Assembly (NCBI RefSeq): GCF_963678635.1
Contig: NC_087067.1
Span: forward strand, 42,622,696 to 42,682,695
Direction of reading: 5' to 3'
Origin: Symsagittifera roscoffensis
Taxonomy: Eukaryota > Xenacoelomorpha > Acoela > Convolutidae
Length of the DNA stretch: 60,000 nucleotides
How positions within the stretch are numbered: the first letter of the stretch is position 1; every line of letters begins with the position of its first letter. The notes beneath the pieces were generated by a model. It had not been told where the DNA came from. It saw only the letters and a list, made by a program, of their open reading frames with translations, and searched no databases. The translations under genes and the position numbers were made by a program. Of the stretch, positions 53,701-58,800 are shown in pieces.

Positions 53701-55253
53701 TCCAAATACGCTAAGCATTTTTTGACAACTTTTGGACATTTAGCGCCGCTTATAAGCCCGTGTTCATTTAAAAGGGACAAATAATTTTCATGCTTTCCGA
53801 AACCGGCATCCGTAGAATTGTAAAATTCTTCGAAAGGTTTTAAAATTTTCTTCGACCAAGTTTTCAAGGCTGGGTAGTTAAAAGAAAATTTCGAAGACAC
53901 AGTATCTCGAATCAATTTGAGATGGTCAAGGGTTGAGTCCCGATTAATAGAGTTTGGCGAATTGGCTCCGGCTGTTAAAGTAAAGGTTAATTTCCGAGAA
54001 CTCATGGAGATAGATCGGTCTCGTTTCTTATCGTCGGCAATTTCATACGACTCGTTACAAGTATCCGTTACTTGATGTATAAGCTCAATCAAAGTAGCTT
54101 GTAGTGGGTTTTTACTATGTAAAAACTGCTTAATTCCAGTCGCGCTGTGCAAGGGGTATGTTCGGCACGAGATTCGGTCCGTTTTCTCACAGGCTAACAT
54201 ACCGTCAACAAACCCGGGTTCGTTTAAAGAATTTGCAGTAATCGTTTCGAAATTAGAGAAGTCAGCGACAGTATTGAAATCATACTGAACTTCAAAAACT
54301 TTGTTTTCTTCTTCGTTATTTAAAACGTGGACATTCAAGAATCCTTTAGAGTAAATTTCTTGTAAGCTTTTAGCATCATCATCGTCGAGATATTTCGGTA
54401 AAAACTTGAGCAAAACAGGCCAATTTGAGGATAAATTGTTATTTTTGGCCCCATTTTGGGTAATGAAATCGGCTTCGTATTTATCGAAAAGAAACTCGTG
54501 CAGTAGCTGTGGAGTTGTGAGGCCTGTTTTGGTGATCTTGACCTGGTTCTGGATCCAATGACTTTCACCTTCTTCCATCTGACTCTCAATTGACATTCCT
54601 TTTATCACCTTGAACAAAACAACCATATTAAAAATAAATTAATCACGTATTGCATAACCTAATGCAAATAAAACCATTACAAAAACAGAAAAAAATCATA
54701 AAAATTACCGAATGAAAAAATTTTCTGTTTGTTTCTAGAACAAAAATTTTGATTTGGGCAGGTAAAAAAGCAAAAAAAAACATTTTTAGCCATTTTATAA
54801 ACTTTCATGGAAAAACTTTATCTGACGATGATATGCTCAAAAACTGCATGCCCTTTTTAGTTGGGTTAGTCCTGAATCTTCTAAGGAGAGAAGATTACCC
54901 GTCATCTAACATAGGATGAGTGCTTATTGATTACATCTTGAGTGACGTACCTGCAAAACAGGGGAAGACACAGTTCCGTCAATTAGCAAAAACGTCTCGT
55001 CAAATTTCGAGAAATCAAACGAAGCGAACTCAGTCAGTAATTTCGCCTGCGACTTCAGCACTTCATAGAACGCTTGACCGAAGTGCACTTGGCCGATAGG
55101 TTTTTTGTTATGACGTAATATGCAGTTACGCAATTGCCAAAGAGTTATGTTTTTGCAGTCCCCCACAGTGTAAGATAAGCGAAGCTGGAAGGCCAGTTTT
55201 TCCAGAGGCGATCCACCAATTAGACAAGTGAGACCCATGTTGTCTTTTAAAAA
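29569..55253 (-). CDS. ZFYVE26: ZFYVE26 (spastizin / FYVE-CENT) orthologue, 5' end missing
   Basis: Seventeen minus-strand exons with GT-AG borders join without a phase error into 1,645 codons plus stop: 55253-54951, 54608-53367, 53288-53157, 53085-52223, 52011-51858, 51183-50802, 49001-48836, 45942-45774, 45266-45174, 44373-44329, 44205-43840, 35910-35771, 34278-34225, 33723-33483, 30817-30611, 30019-29903, 29832-29569. ZFYVE26 is a large helical-solenoid protein that works with spatacsin in lysosome and autophagosome handling and in cytokinesis. Vertebrate ZFYVE26 has about 2,540 residues with its zinc finger near 1,810. Here the finger is near residue 820, so about 1,000 N-terminal residues are not seen. 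After the finger, stretches such as APSLPLLDSILDLHF and the final LRVDCFVKMGEMRLAYF...ERWL segment follow the vertebrate C-terminus in order and spacing. Confidence 0.85.
29903..30019 (-). CDS. ZFYVE26: ZFYVE26 exon
   Basis: 117 bases, phase 0 to 0 (acceptor GTTTGAGTAG, donor CATCAG|GTACGA). Encodes EKLFDAILFDHLDELRNLSL. Confidence 0.75.
30611..30817 (-). CDS. ZFYVE26: ZFYVE26 exon
   Basis: 207 bases, phase 0 to 0 (acceptor TTTTTCAG, donor TCAGAG|GTAGAA). Encodes ELFLASRFRSMIYLASSLNE and onward. Confidence 0.8.
31229..31560. repeat. Tandem duplication, period 181 bases
   Basis: GCGGAGAATTAAATTAAACC starts at 31229 and again at 31410; the copies are about 95% identical over about 150 bases and include GTAGGTGTAGGTGTAACC. 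Intronic in ZFYVE26. Confidence 0.85.
31561..33482. other. ZFYVE26 intron, no gene seen
   Basis: AT-rich, with short ORFs such as 32096-32326 (plus) that lack splice or homology support. No repeat ends placed. Confidence 0.45.
33483..33723 (-). CDS. ZFYVE26: ZFYVE26 exon
   Basis: 241 bases, phase 2 to 0 (donor TTGAAG|GTATTC). Encodes LKLNLHKELGVFLVASEQIK and ends GRGFDLATNILK, as in the vertebrate C-terminal solenoid. Confidence 0.85.
34171..34200. repeat. (GA)n microsatellite
   Basis: About fifteen GA repeats, 25 bases past a ZFYVE26 splice donor. Confidence 0.9.
34225..34278 (-). CDS. ZFYVE26: ZFYVE26 micro-exon, 54 bases
   Basis: Phase 2 to 2, donor AATGA|GTAAGT. Encodes VNFKLEGNKYLPQNELN. 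A (GA)n microsatellite lies just past the donor. Confidence 0.7.
34373..35110 (+). repeat. Dispersed repeat family R1, copy 1
   Basis: It runs from CACAGAGGCGCAACTACGCT through CCCCACACGCCATATAAAG to TTTCGTCACGAAAGTTGGAA. Collinear copies lie at 58138-58800 (and again from 59906), and partial ones at 55499-55800 and, inverted, at 47335-47400. Confidence 0.65.
35771..35910 (-). CDS. ZFYVE26: ZFYVE26 exon
   Basis: 140 bases, phase 0 to 2 (acceptor TTTCTTACAG, donor GCCAA|GTGAGT). Encodes DFVRAIEDCVDLLGYLDADN and onward. Confidence 0.85.
36542..36799 (+). repeat. Gypsy element 5' LTR
   Basis: 258 bases, TGTAGTACCGTG to GTTATCACA. Differs from the 3' LTR only at base 4 (A versus G). Confidence 0.95.
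36799..38664 (+). CDS. gag: Gypsy Gag-protease ORF with premature stop
   Basis: The ATG at 36799 uses the last base of the LTR, and its codons MAQPAGFLSQDNRTDMGIPV are also the primer-binding site. The frame runs to a TAA at 36913-36915, then continues open for 580 codons to 38664. Domains: N-terminal acidic region; capsid-like helical region (about 37100-37560); zinc knuckles CTRCGRIFGEGHLKKC (non-standard spacing) and CKNCSKPNHFAKMC (CX2CX4HX4C); and an aspartic protease with IDTGSPVSFL near 38150 and CILGLDL near 38385. The stop makes full-length Gag impossible in this copy unless it is read through. Confidence 0.85.
36800..36817 (+). other. Gypsy element primer-binding site
   Basis: TGGCGCAGCCAGCAGGAT begins directly after the 5' LTR. 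The TGG start fits pairing with a tRNA CCA end; I cannot name the tRNA. Confidence 0.6.
38556..40085 (+). CDS. pol: Gypsy Pol: reverse transcriptase and RNase H
   Basis: A 509-codon frame one base behind (-1) gag-protease, overlapping it by 109 bases, so a -1 ribosomal shift is expected (A-rich run CAAAAAATC at 38545). Reverse transcriptase has LDLKYAYSQL, GFYGLADMPAEFQ and the catalytic FLDDIL (39087-39104). RNase H has DASHSGLGASLEQ and TDHKALV. The frame ends soon after a 47-base tandem duplication, which throws it out of register with integrase. Confidence 0.9.
   Translation: MVSTKFKYPLCPLQEKGRRIPIHIQEKVYEEMEKLLKEGHIERLDKCTSDCFIAPIVITVKKDDSIKLALDAKPINRQLFKNKYQMPNVDELIDGVSQIVTANTNGKLYFSVLDLKYAYSQLKLTAETAKQCNFNIIGGQATGTYRFLTGFYGLADMPAEFQKAMDRTLNHAENTFCFLDDILIVSKGSEQEHEELIMNVLKKLDKENLALKLSKCEFFQQEVNWLGHKLSSDGISPKITKTEAILKLSPPTSLKQLRSFLGSINHLAIPKPQFIPNAATLTEKLRPLLREENEKKKLKSVKIQVNKFEWKEEHSEIFESIKTAVANITKIHYYDPSLDTRVKCDASHSGLGASLEQQNAEGEWIPIAFASRYLNTQEKKYSTNELELLAVVWSVDRFKHYLLGKEFVIATDHKALVSALDENKSNKTYQSRLTRWVDRLLPYQFKVVHLPGKDMGIVDYLSRNPKGEPWPESVLDEKFVVTSIESFHKALDCLNSRINDQDRLDLSTV
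40024..40117 (+). repeat. 47-base tandem duplication that breaks pol
   Basis: CTCTCGACTGTTTAAACAGT starts at 40024 and again at 40071, with the whole 47-base unit repeated exactly. 47 is not a multiple of three. Subtracting it puts the integrase frame back in line with reverse transcriptase, so pol was one frame before. Confidence 0.9.
40148..43009 (+). CDS. pol: Gypsy Pol: linker, integrase and long C-terminal extension
   Basis: A frame of 953 codons. The first 300 are a polar, low-complexity linker with an acidic VDLTLDSDD patch. Then comes integrase: zinc-binding HQGHPG with CRSC, catalytic Asp in LDYAGPL, Asp in KTDQFSGF and Glu in GLVERTIQ. The last 380 or so residues are a Lys/Ser/Glu-rich extension of unknown role. 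The frame ends at a TGA at 43007, but coding continues in another frame. Confidence 0.9.
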   Translation: MSIKNTSSTRCYSNQNGPKWTKHDRNERNEDSRSFQREKRENQKISISQNRQRIQSVQSLEKTSKFLNQKSRKMQSDELKNSGKEKKNVRIQERNNNNTLREEVTTTFHRTRMIRPHISESEDSDLEQTTQARWYLPNTQSGQSTSTAQAVSPGKRGPSTSTVSTAQSKIVSFWELVGSGRSIEPPFVAMELEATSGIQNPKSPGLSTSGDEAEVGQIVEVDLTLDSDDRDYSSGTETCVITPQKTRHNSRKSEYKRGEQLMESDNPLSLVKLFDKSLLAELVSEDTWMDRLRRVVERNDRHGFELMGPYTNPLWHQMSVVDDCLLVDNRLAVPEKLRQAVLRRLHQGHPGQEAMLEVSNYLWWPHMHKDIVNMAEECRSCTRYGKNAKYLIPKNSTKPLPLLSQPGQELQLDYAGPLEDHKGKKIYLLVAIDRYSKFPSVKVTKSTGGKSTIKFLRTYIDTHGIPESIKTDQFSGFKGKAMKKFCTENNIEQKFCPVGDHRGCGLVERTIQTVKRRLGVMLLDEKVQSIKLCLSTIIRDLRWNKQKSIKVSPFEAHFGRLPKTEFKIVRDKFLMDSDRLDKEHLERSALTASQLKRRIDQSRENVKIIRKGRNSRDTSPLFRHDTAIAKERARAKELKQLLEANAKWNATRRDLSDSELRRVVDETSTINPELRKELLYSWERGFIEDKQNKSKEDLSGSFLRKHEQRKSGKALTIPLKSKIVSATPSTIKTAAGAVYRKSDIARSKLSTQPKAYSAEKKRSPTGEEPRNKQQKTRTLPVQEDSDSAEEHDAKDRGLQDENLEDSQLKEKFQNSPSVVTSRETRTGGGLNLGGKREKPNRAGPIVQNKKPTRGKTQESGKTKAAKTVTKQRDTSNEAVYIPSSTPKEAPTTKKITKQTSEKEILDTFQNNNRTSQEWEDVTNQVLTRGVQKEAEKLMSRQMDPVDYSTRICG
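42990..43349 (+). pseudogene. Displaced C-terminus of Gypsy Pol
   Basis: From about 43000 the next frame stays open for about 115 codons (ADESDKEEDTTTVRRSNRQT, then a Leu/Arg-rich end) to TAA at 43347. RRSNRQTK-type motifs are common near the end of such Pol proteins. A one-base change near 42990 must have separated it from the integrase frame. Confidence 0.7.
43446..43703 (+). repeat. Gypsy element 3' LTR
   Basis: 258 bases, TGTGGTACCGTG to GTTATCACA, preceded by a short purine run (AGGGGAA, 43439-43445) that probably primes plus-strand synthesis. Confidence 0.95.
43840..44205 (-). CDS. ZFYVE26: ZFYVE26 exon, 122 codons
   Basis: Acceptor ATTATTTAG, donor CTGCAG|GTGGGC, phase 0 to 0. CVYYIKNFLPPRSLVSFY matches the vertebrate helical region. 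A stronger-looking GTAAGT lies 26 bases further on, but it would leave phase 1 and not fit the next exon. The 3' splice partner is 7.9 kb away, across the Gypsy insertion. Confidence 0.85.
44329..44373 (-). CDS. ZFYVE26: ZFYVE26 micro-exon, 15 codons
   Basis: 45 bases, phase 0 to 0 (acceptor TTGTTTGTAG, donor TCTGAT|GTGAGT). Encodes FENFFDHMDEELISD. Confidence 0.75.
44525..45065 (+). repeat. Dispersed repeat family R3, copy 2
   Basis: From GTTCCGACTATTGAAAATGG to GGTCGGAACAATCTGTGC and the CGGCTATTC tail, in a ZFYVE26 intron. It is the longest copy with both ends clear. Confidence 0.6.
45174..45266 (-). CDS. ZFYVE26: ZFYVE26 exon
   Basis: 93 bases, phase 0 to 0 (acceptor TTTTTTCCAG, donor GGATCC|GTGAGT). 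Encodes ESLVDEIVCLIESSCVPPPP. Confidence 0.8.
45774..45942 (-). CDS. ZFYVE26: ZFYVE26 exon, TPR-like helices
   Basis: 169 bases, phase 2 to 0 (donor GAACAA|GTTAGT). RSLGLAAMRNGSLIEARTCF resembles the helical repeat in the vertebrate protein at the same place. Confidence 0.85.
46560..46800. repeat. Minisatellite, about 48-base unit
   Basis: TTCTCTGATCAGAACAAAAT plus CAGAGGTTTTGTTCGGATA is repeated about three times (46660-46800), preceded by related short palindromes (CTGATCAGAG, CAGTACTGAATCAGTACTG). Confidence 0.7.
46801..47334. other. ZFYVE26 intron, nothing recognised
   Basis: Short ORFs on both strands lack splice sites or homology. Confidence 0.4.
47335..47400 (-). repeat. Repeat family R1, inverted fragment
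   Basis: AAAGGGCAGTCGGAATATTC and GCTCTGATACGGTACGAGCA are the reverse complement of 34560-34630. Confidence 0.6.
47480..47825 (-). repeat. Repeat family R2, inverted copy
   Basis: 47565-47825 is the reverse complement of 5690-5945 at about 80% identity. A tRNA-like stretch (GCAAAGTGGCAAGGCGTTCA, then GTATTGGATCCC) adjoins it at 47505-47560, so R2 may be the body of a SINE. Confidence 0.6.
47952..48389 (+). mobile_element. hAT-like non-autonomous element, complete (copy E)
   Basis: 438 bases with ends CAGGGGCGGATCTA and TAAATCAGCCCCTG, flanked by a perfect 8-base duplication ACCAACAG (47944-47951 and 48390-48397). The 8-base duplication and CAGGGG terminus point to the hAT superfamily. A G-run lies near the left end and a C-run near the right. 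No transposase is encoded. Confidence 0.85.
48398..48835. other. ZFYVE26 intron, nothing recognised
   Basis: No repeat or ORF of note. Confidence 0.4.
48836..49001 (-). CDS. ZFYVE26: ZFYVE26 exon
   Basis: 166 bases, phase 1 to 2 (donor TCCAG|GTAAGC). Encodes AEKRVLELKCAVEVLDMLIE and ends DVNKMLAPNYS. Confidence 0.8.
49545..49720. repeat. Short duplication next to an R3 end
   Basis: TTAGAAAATTTTCGACTATT through GGATAGCCGGTTATTGTG occurs at 49549-49605 and 49665-49716, with three TTGCGGTTATTGTGAAATCG-type units between. Confidence 0.7.
49698..50152 (-). repeat. Dispersed repeat family R3, copy 3 (inverted)
   Basis: Read on the minus strand it begins at TTCTGACCATTAGAAAAATG and ends at AGTCGGAACATTCTGTGC and CCGGCTATCCTT, collinear with 44525-45065. 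Confidence 0.6.
50256..50306. repeat. (C)n(CA)n compound microsatellite
   Basis: About 20 C followed by about 15 CA repeats. A second (CA)n tract lies at 50681-50711. Confidence 0.9.
50802..51183 (-). CDS. ZFYVE26: ZFYVE26 exon after the zinc finger
   Basis: 382 bases, phase 0 to 1 (donor TCAA|GTGAGC). APSLPLLDSILDLHFDQIEV matches the region that follows the finger in vertebrate ZFYVE26. Confidence 0.85.
51335..51550 (-). mobile_element. hAT-like non-autonomous element, inverted fragment (copy F)
   Basis: GAGAGCGCGCGCCGAAAAAA, GAAAAGTGCTC and CGTCGAGCTCGAAAAAC are the reverse complement of the interior of copy E. Ends are lost. Confidence 0.55.
51858..52011 (-). CDS. ZFYVE26: ZFYVE26 exon completing the zinc finger
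   Basis: 154 bases, phase 2 to 0 (acceptor TTTTTTTCAG, donor ACGCAG|GTAATT). It adds CGESVEVKGSYIWQCENC, giving eight cysteines in all, followed by a Lys-rich linker. Confidence 0.8.
52223..53085 (-). CDS. ZFYVE26: ZFYVE26 exon carrying the first half of the zinc finger
   Basis: 863 bases, phase 0 in and 2 out (GCAG|GTTAGA). It is a helical region, then an acidic Ser-rich linker, then CYICNTVFGYLMQRKNKC and CKICQRFACSR. The zinc finger is split by the next intron. Confidence 0.85.
53157..53288 (-). CDS. ZFYVE26: ZFYVE26 exon, 44 codons
   Basis: Acceptor TTGTTTTAG, donor TTCACA|GTATGT, phase 0 to 0. Encodes ILSIFPDESVDTTALEWKYA and onward. Confidence 0.75.
53367..54608 (-). CDS. ZFYVE26: ZFYVE26 exon, 414 codons
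   Basis: Acceptor TTTTGTTCAAG, donor GAAAAA|GTAAGA, phase 0 both sides. A long helical, Leu/Lys-rich segment with LLHEFLFDKYEADF and CLAYLEQIL. It is the largest coding block in the window. Confidence 0.85.
54951..55253 (-). CDS. ZFYVE26: ZFYVE26 exon, first seen
   Basis: Enters in phase 0 after acceptor GTGTTTTAG and ends TTGCAG|GTACGT. It encodes 101 residues including CLIGGSPLEKLAFQLRLSY. Upstream exons must exist because no plausible translation start with a leader is evident. Confidence 0.75.
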
Positions 55254-55498
55254 CTAAAACACAAAAAAAGTCAGAAACCAATTTTTTAACCTTTTTGATA
55301 ATGCTTGCTAGTGGCAAGCGTAAATATAATTTTTAAACGTGCAAGTTAAATATTTTTTCTAAAATGAAATGAGTGCGCCGAAGCTCAGATAAAAATATAA
55401 AAAAGTATCTCTACAAGGATATAATACTGCACTTTCCAATAAAAAGTGGACAAAAGTTTAGTAAACAAATAACTAGCTGAATTGCAGAAATAGATTAC

Positions 55499-55800
55499 AC
55501 ACAAAGGCAAAGATACGCTTCGCAAACACTTGCGAGAACACGACAAAAAGTAGCTCTATAAACTGCAATGATAAAAATTAGAAATAAACCTAACTTAGTG
55601 AAACTCTGTTACCTCTGAGATTCGAACCTGCAACCAATAGAAAAAGAGTCTCCCACATTTACCACTCACCCACGGAACCTTGATAGGTACCAAACACTAG
55701 CAACAAATAAAGCAGAGAACAGATGCTATGCAATTTCCAAGGCTACAGTGAAATTTCCAAATAAGTGAACACTTTTACTGAACACTTTTTTGCGAGTTAG
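55499..55800 (+). repeat. R1-like repeat with tRNA-derived SINE head on the minus strand
   Basis: The left part (ACAAAGGCAAAGATACGCTT) matches R1. At 55690-55610, minus strand, a tRNA-like module has GGTGAGTGGTAAATG as box A and GCAGGTTCGAATCTC as a near-consensus box B. It lies upstream of the first ZFYVE26 exon seen. Confidence 0.5.
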
Positions 55801-55857
55801 GTTAATAAAAAAGAAGGTTCATAATAATACACTAAGCTGATCGCAAGTGTAATAAAC

Positions 55858-56278
55858 AAGGATTGCGGGTTGCTGTGCAAGCAGAACAGAATATTCCGAC
55901 CATATCATCAGATTTTTTTCTTCAAATTAGTGTCTTTTCTTGTGCGTCGTGAGTTCATAGAACAATAAGAACGCATATCAAATTAGTAAATTAGGCATGA
56001 GCGACAACAATTGTCTTCAAAAAAATGGAAAAAATTAAAAAAAAAAAATTTTGTTTGAAGTTTTCAATTTTTTGAAAGTTTTGTGCCATAAAAACGCGAA
56101 ATGGCGCGTCCAAAACTAGTTGTTTGGTGTTCTTCGAATCACGATTGAAAAGGCATTAATATGATACATCACTCGATCAAGTCCGATGATTATTTGTGGT
56201 ACCTGATTTTGAGTGGAAAACAAACAAACACACTCGAATACACATTCCTCCCTATTTTCAATGATCGGAACTATTATA
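55858..56278 (-). repeat. Dispersed repeat family R3, copy 4 (inverted)
   Basis: Minus strand: AGTTCCGATCATTGAAAATA to GGTCGGAATATTCTGTTC. An ORF across it has counterparts in other copies only because the repeat is shared. Confidence 0.6.
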
Positions 56279-56279
56279 G

Positions 56280-57180
56280 AAAAACCGGTCATTAAGTAAG
56301 CTGACCTGACGCTAAATAAAGTCTGAAAACTGCGAAGCAATTGTAATCCAGTAGTTGCCTGTTGCTTTGAAATATCATATTAGGCTACTTCTAAACTAGT
56401 GCGTTTTGCAATTCTTTAGAAAAAAATGTACAGAAAGCGACGCAAAAATTTTGTAATATTTGCGATACAACAAAAACATAGAAGGCAAATGTTAAATCAA
56501 ATTTATTCAAACAATTTCCAAAAGAACGGGCATTGAAAAGGCAGATATGAACAAATGTATCTGTTAGTTAAAAAAAAGAAGAGGAGGGAATAATCACCAG
56601 TTTAGGTTATCCTGTGAACAAAATTATTTAAGTGAAAAATTCTAGTTCCCAGTTGCAACACTCCTGCTTATCGCATGGAAAATCATGAAAAAAAAGTAAT
56701 CAAAAATTTGTTGCCAAAAATCAATTGTTATCAAAAAAAAAGTTCAGAGAATCGAAAAATTTATATCACAACTCTTTTCGGAAATAATCAAATGCTTCTT
56801 GTTTCACATTGAGTTTCCGAGACCTCGAAAAAAAAACATTTCAATCAATCGGTTATATACTTTCAAGTATAAAATCGATCATCGATGAATTACAGATTCC
56901 GCAAAATTGGAGAGTCCACTAAATTCGAGTCTGAATGAAGGAAGTCAAAATTCAACATTTTTTCCTGAAAAAAAAACCGAACAAAAAATAACCAAGACCA
57001 TTATAAGAGTAACTTGTACAGTTACAAACAAAACAAATCCATTCTTTGCAATAATGATGTTTAAAAAAATTGCGGAGAAGGAAGGGTGCCTTTAGTGTAC
57101 AATGCTTATGCCAGTGGTATGTAAGCCAGCCGAAGTATCAACCAGTCAAATTATCAACCAGTCAAACATCAAATATATAA
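56280..57180. other. No gene seen
   Basis: AT-rich stretch upstream of the visible ZFYVE26 exons. A plus-strand ORF at 56907-57095 is Lys/Thr-rich and unsupported. Confidence 0.4.
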
Positions 57181-57617
57181 GTGTTATATGATAATTAGGC
57201 AACAATTATGGAACAGATTCGAAAGTTATGCTAAATTCATTCATATTATGCAACTTTTCGGCTGGTGCAGATGCTCTACTCATGTTCAGTTGGTTTGGGT
57301 ACCGTGTAGACATCCGATATTTCAAGCATCGAAAAGCCAAAAACTGTTGCAAACATCCGAAAAACAGCTTTTTTAGGGTAAACATCCAACATTTTTAACA
57401 AGTGGAGCAAACATCCAATTTCTACTGTTTGCTTACAAGATGCTATATTGGCAAAGTTTATAGTGACCGCAGCAGCCGCGTCAACACGTTGCGAGCTTGC
57501 CAACAGCAGGTAGCGCTTTATATGAAAATTAGAGTCGATAATCGCCGCGAAGCGATGACGCGCCACATCCATCGAATTTAAAACAGGAATCGGTTAAATT
57601 AGAATGGTCTGATGAAC

Positions 57618-58082
57618 TGGGTCCAGTGCAAACATCCGATATGTCAAACATCCACTATGTCAAACATCCGAACTTATATAATAATTACGTAACAATATGA
57701 CGTAAGAATTTCCAAAACAGGAAAGAGTCCATTTAGCTGTTTCCAAAAAAGGAAACAAATGAGTTCTAAAGTAACTGTGTGTTAATACGTTTAATTCCAA
57801 TCATTTGAAAATCGGCCAAAATTTTAAAGCAAACAATAGAAACCGGATGTTTGCCCTACTTTTCAATAACATCAGATGCTTGCCCTAGTAAAGCTGGTTT
57901 TAGGATGTTAGCAGCACATTTTGGTTTTTCGGTTGGTTGACATATCGGATATTTACGCGGTACTCGATGAGTTATCTCTTGTGTTTGAGATTCTTCATCA
58001 TTTTCTACGTAATTGTTATGTAATTTCGATAGTTTGACATAGCGGATGTTTGACATATCGTATGTCTGCCATAGACCCGGCT
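57618..58082. mobile_element. Inverted-repeat element rich in AAACATCC motifs
   Basis: GGGTCCAGTGCAAACATCCG and the inverse of GCCATAGACCC bound about 460 bases. Inverted arms of about 45 bases contain GATATGTCAAACATCC repeats. AAACATCC-type motifs also occur at 57305-57415, outside the arms. A second copy is at 59386-59850. Confidence 0.6.
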
Positions 58083-58137
58083 GGTTTATACTTCAGCTAG
58101 TTTATTTACACTGGCCTCTGCCTTACATCAAGATTTT

Positions 58138-58800
58138 ACACAGAGGCGAAGTTGCACTTCGCATACACAAGCAAACATATGACCGATAACGCTATTTCGA
58201 AAAACTGAATGAGTAAAATTTTGGGTCTACAAAAATTCATAAGTGACGCACGCCAATTATGACGCATTAGCAGTACCAGTCAATTTGAACAAAAAAGAAA
58301 TTTGCCAACTAACATGCCTCAATTTATAGAGCAGTCTCGGAGCAGTAATTTTATGAAAAAATTCAATGTAATGAATTTTTTTTGTTAATTTGAGATTTTT
58401 TGTGAAAATCATCCCCCACACGCCATATTAAATACAAAGTGATAACTTTAGCCCCAAGTAACAAATCAATTATGGCAAATAAGCTTCCTTCAGCCAATTT
58501 GGAACAATTTTAAGATGGATTAAATCTCCGCCTACACATGAATAGCGCGAATTATATCGCGGGTTAATTGTCACAAATTGGCAATAATGGCAATCTTTAA
58601 ACCCCCATAACTTTACGAAAAAAGATCACAGCTGAAATATTTTTTCAAATTTAAGCTCAGGACAACAACACCTTTTGAATGTTATAAAATAACTCCGTCA
58701 AAAAAAACGGCTAGTTGAAAAGTCGGAAATTGTCTGAAGAAAAAACCCACCCCGAGCACAAATATTCCGTTCTTTTCGTTACGAAAGTTGAAACAATAAT
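58138..58800 (+). repeat. Dispersed repeat family R1, copy 2
   Basis: Collinear with 34373-35110 at about 80% identity (CCCACACGCCATATTAAATA, AACCCCCATAACTTTACGAA, TTTCGTTACGAAAGTTG). Confidence 0.65.
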
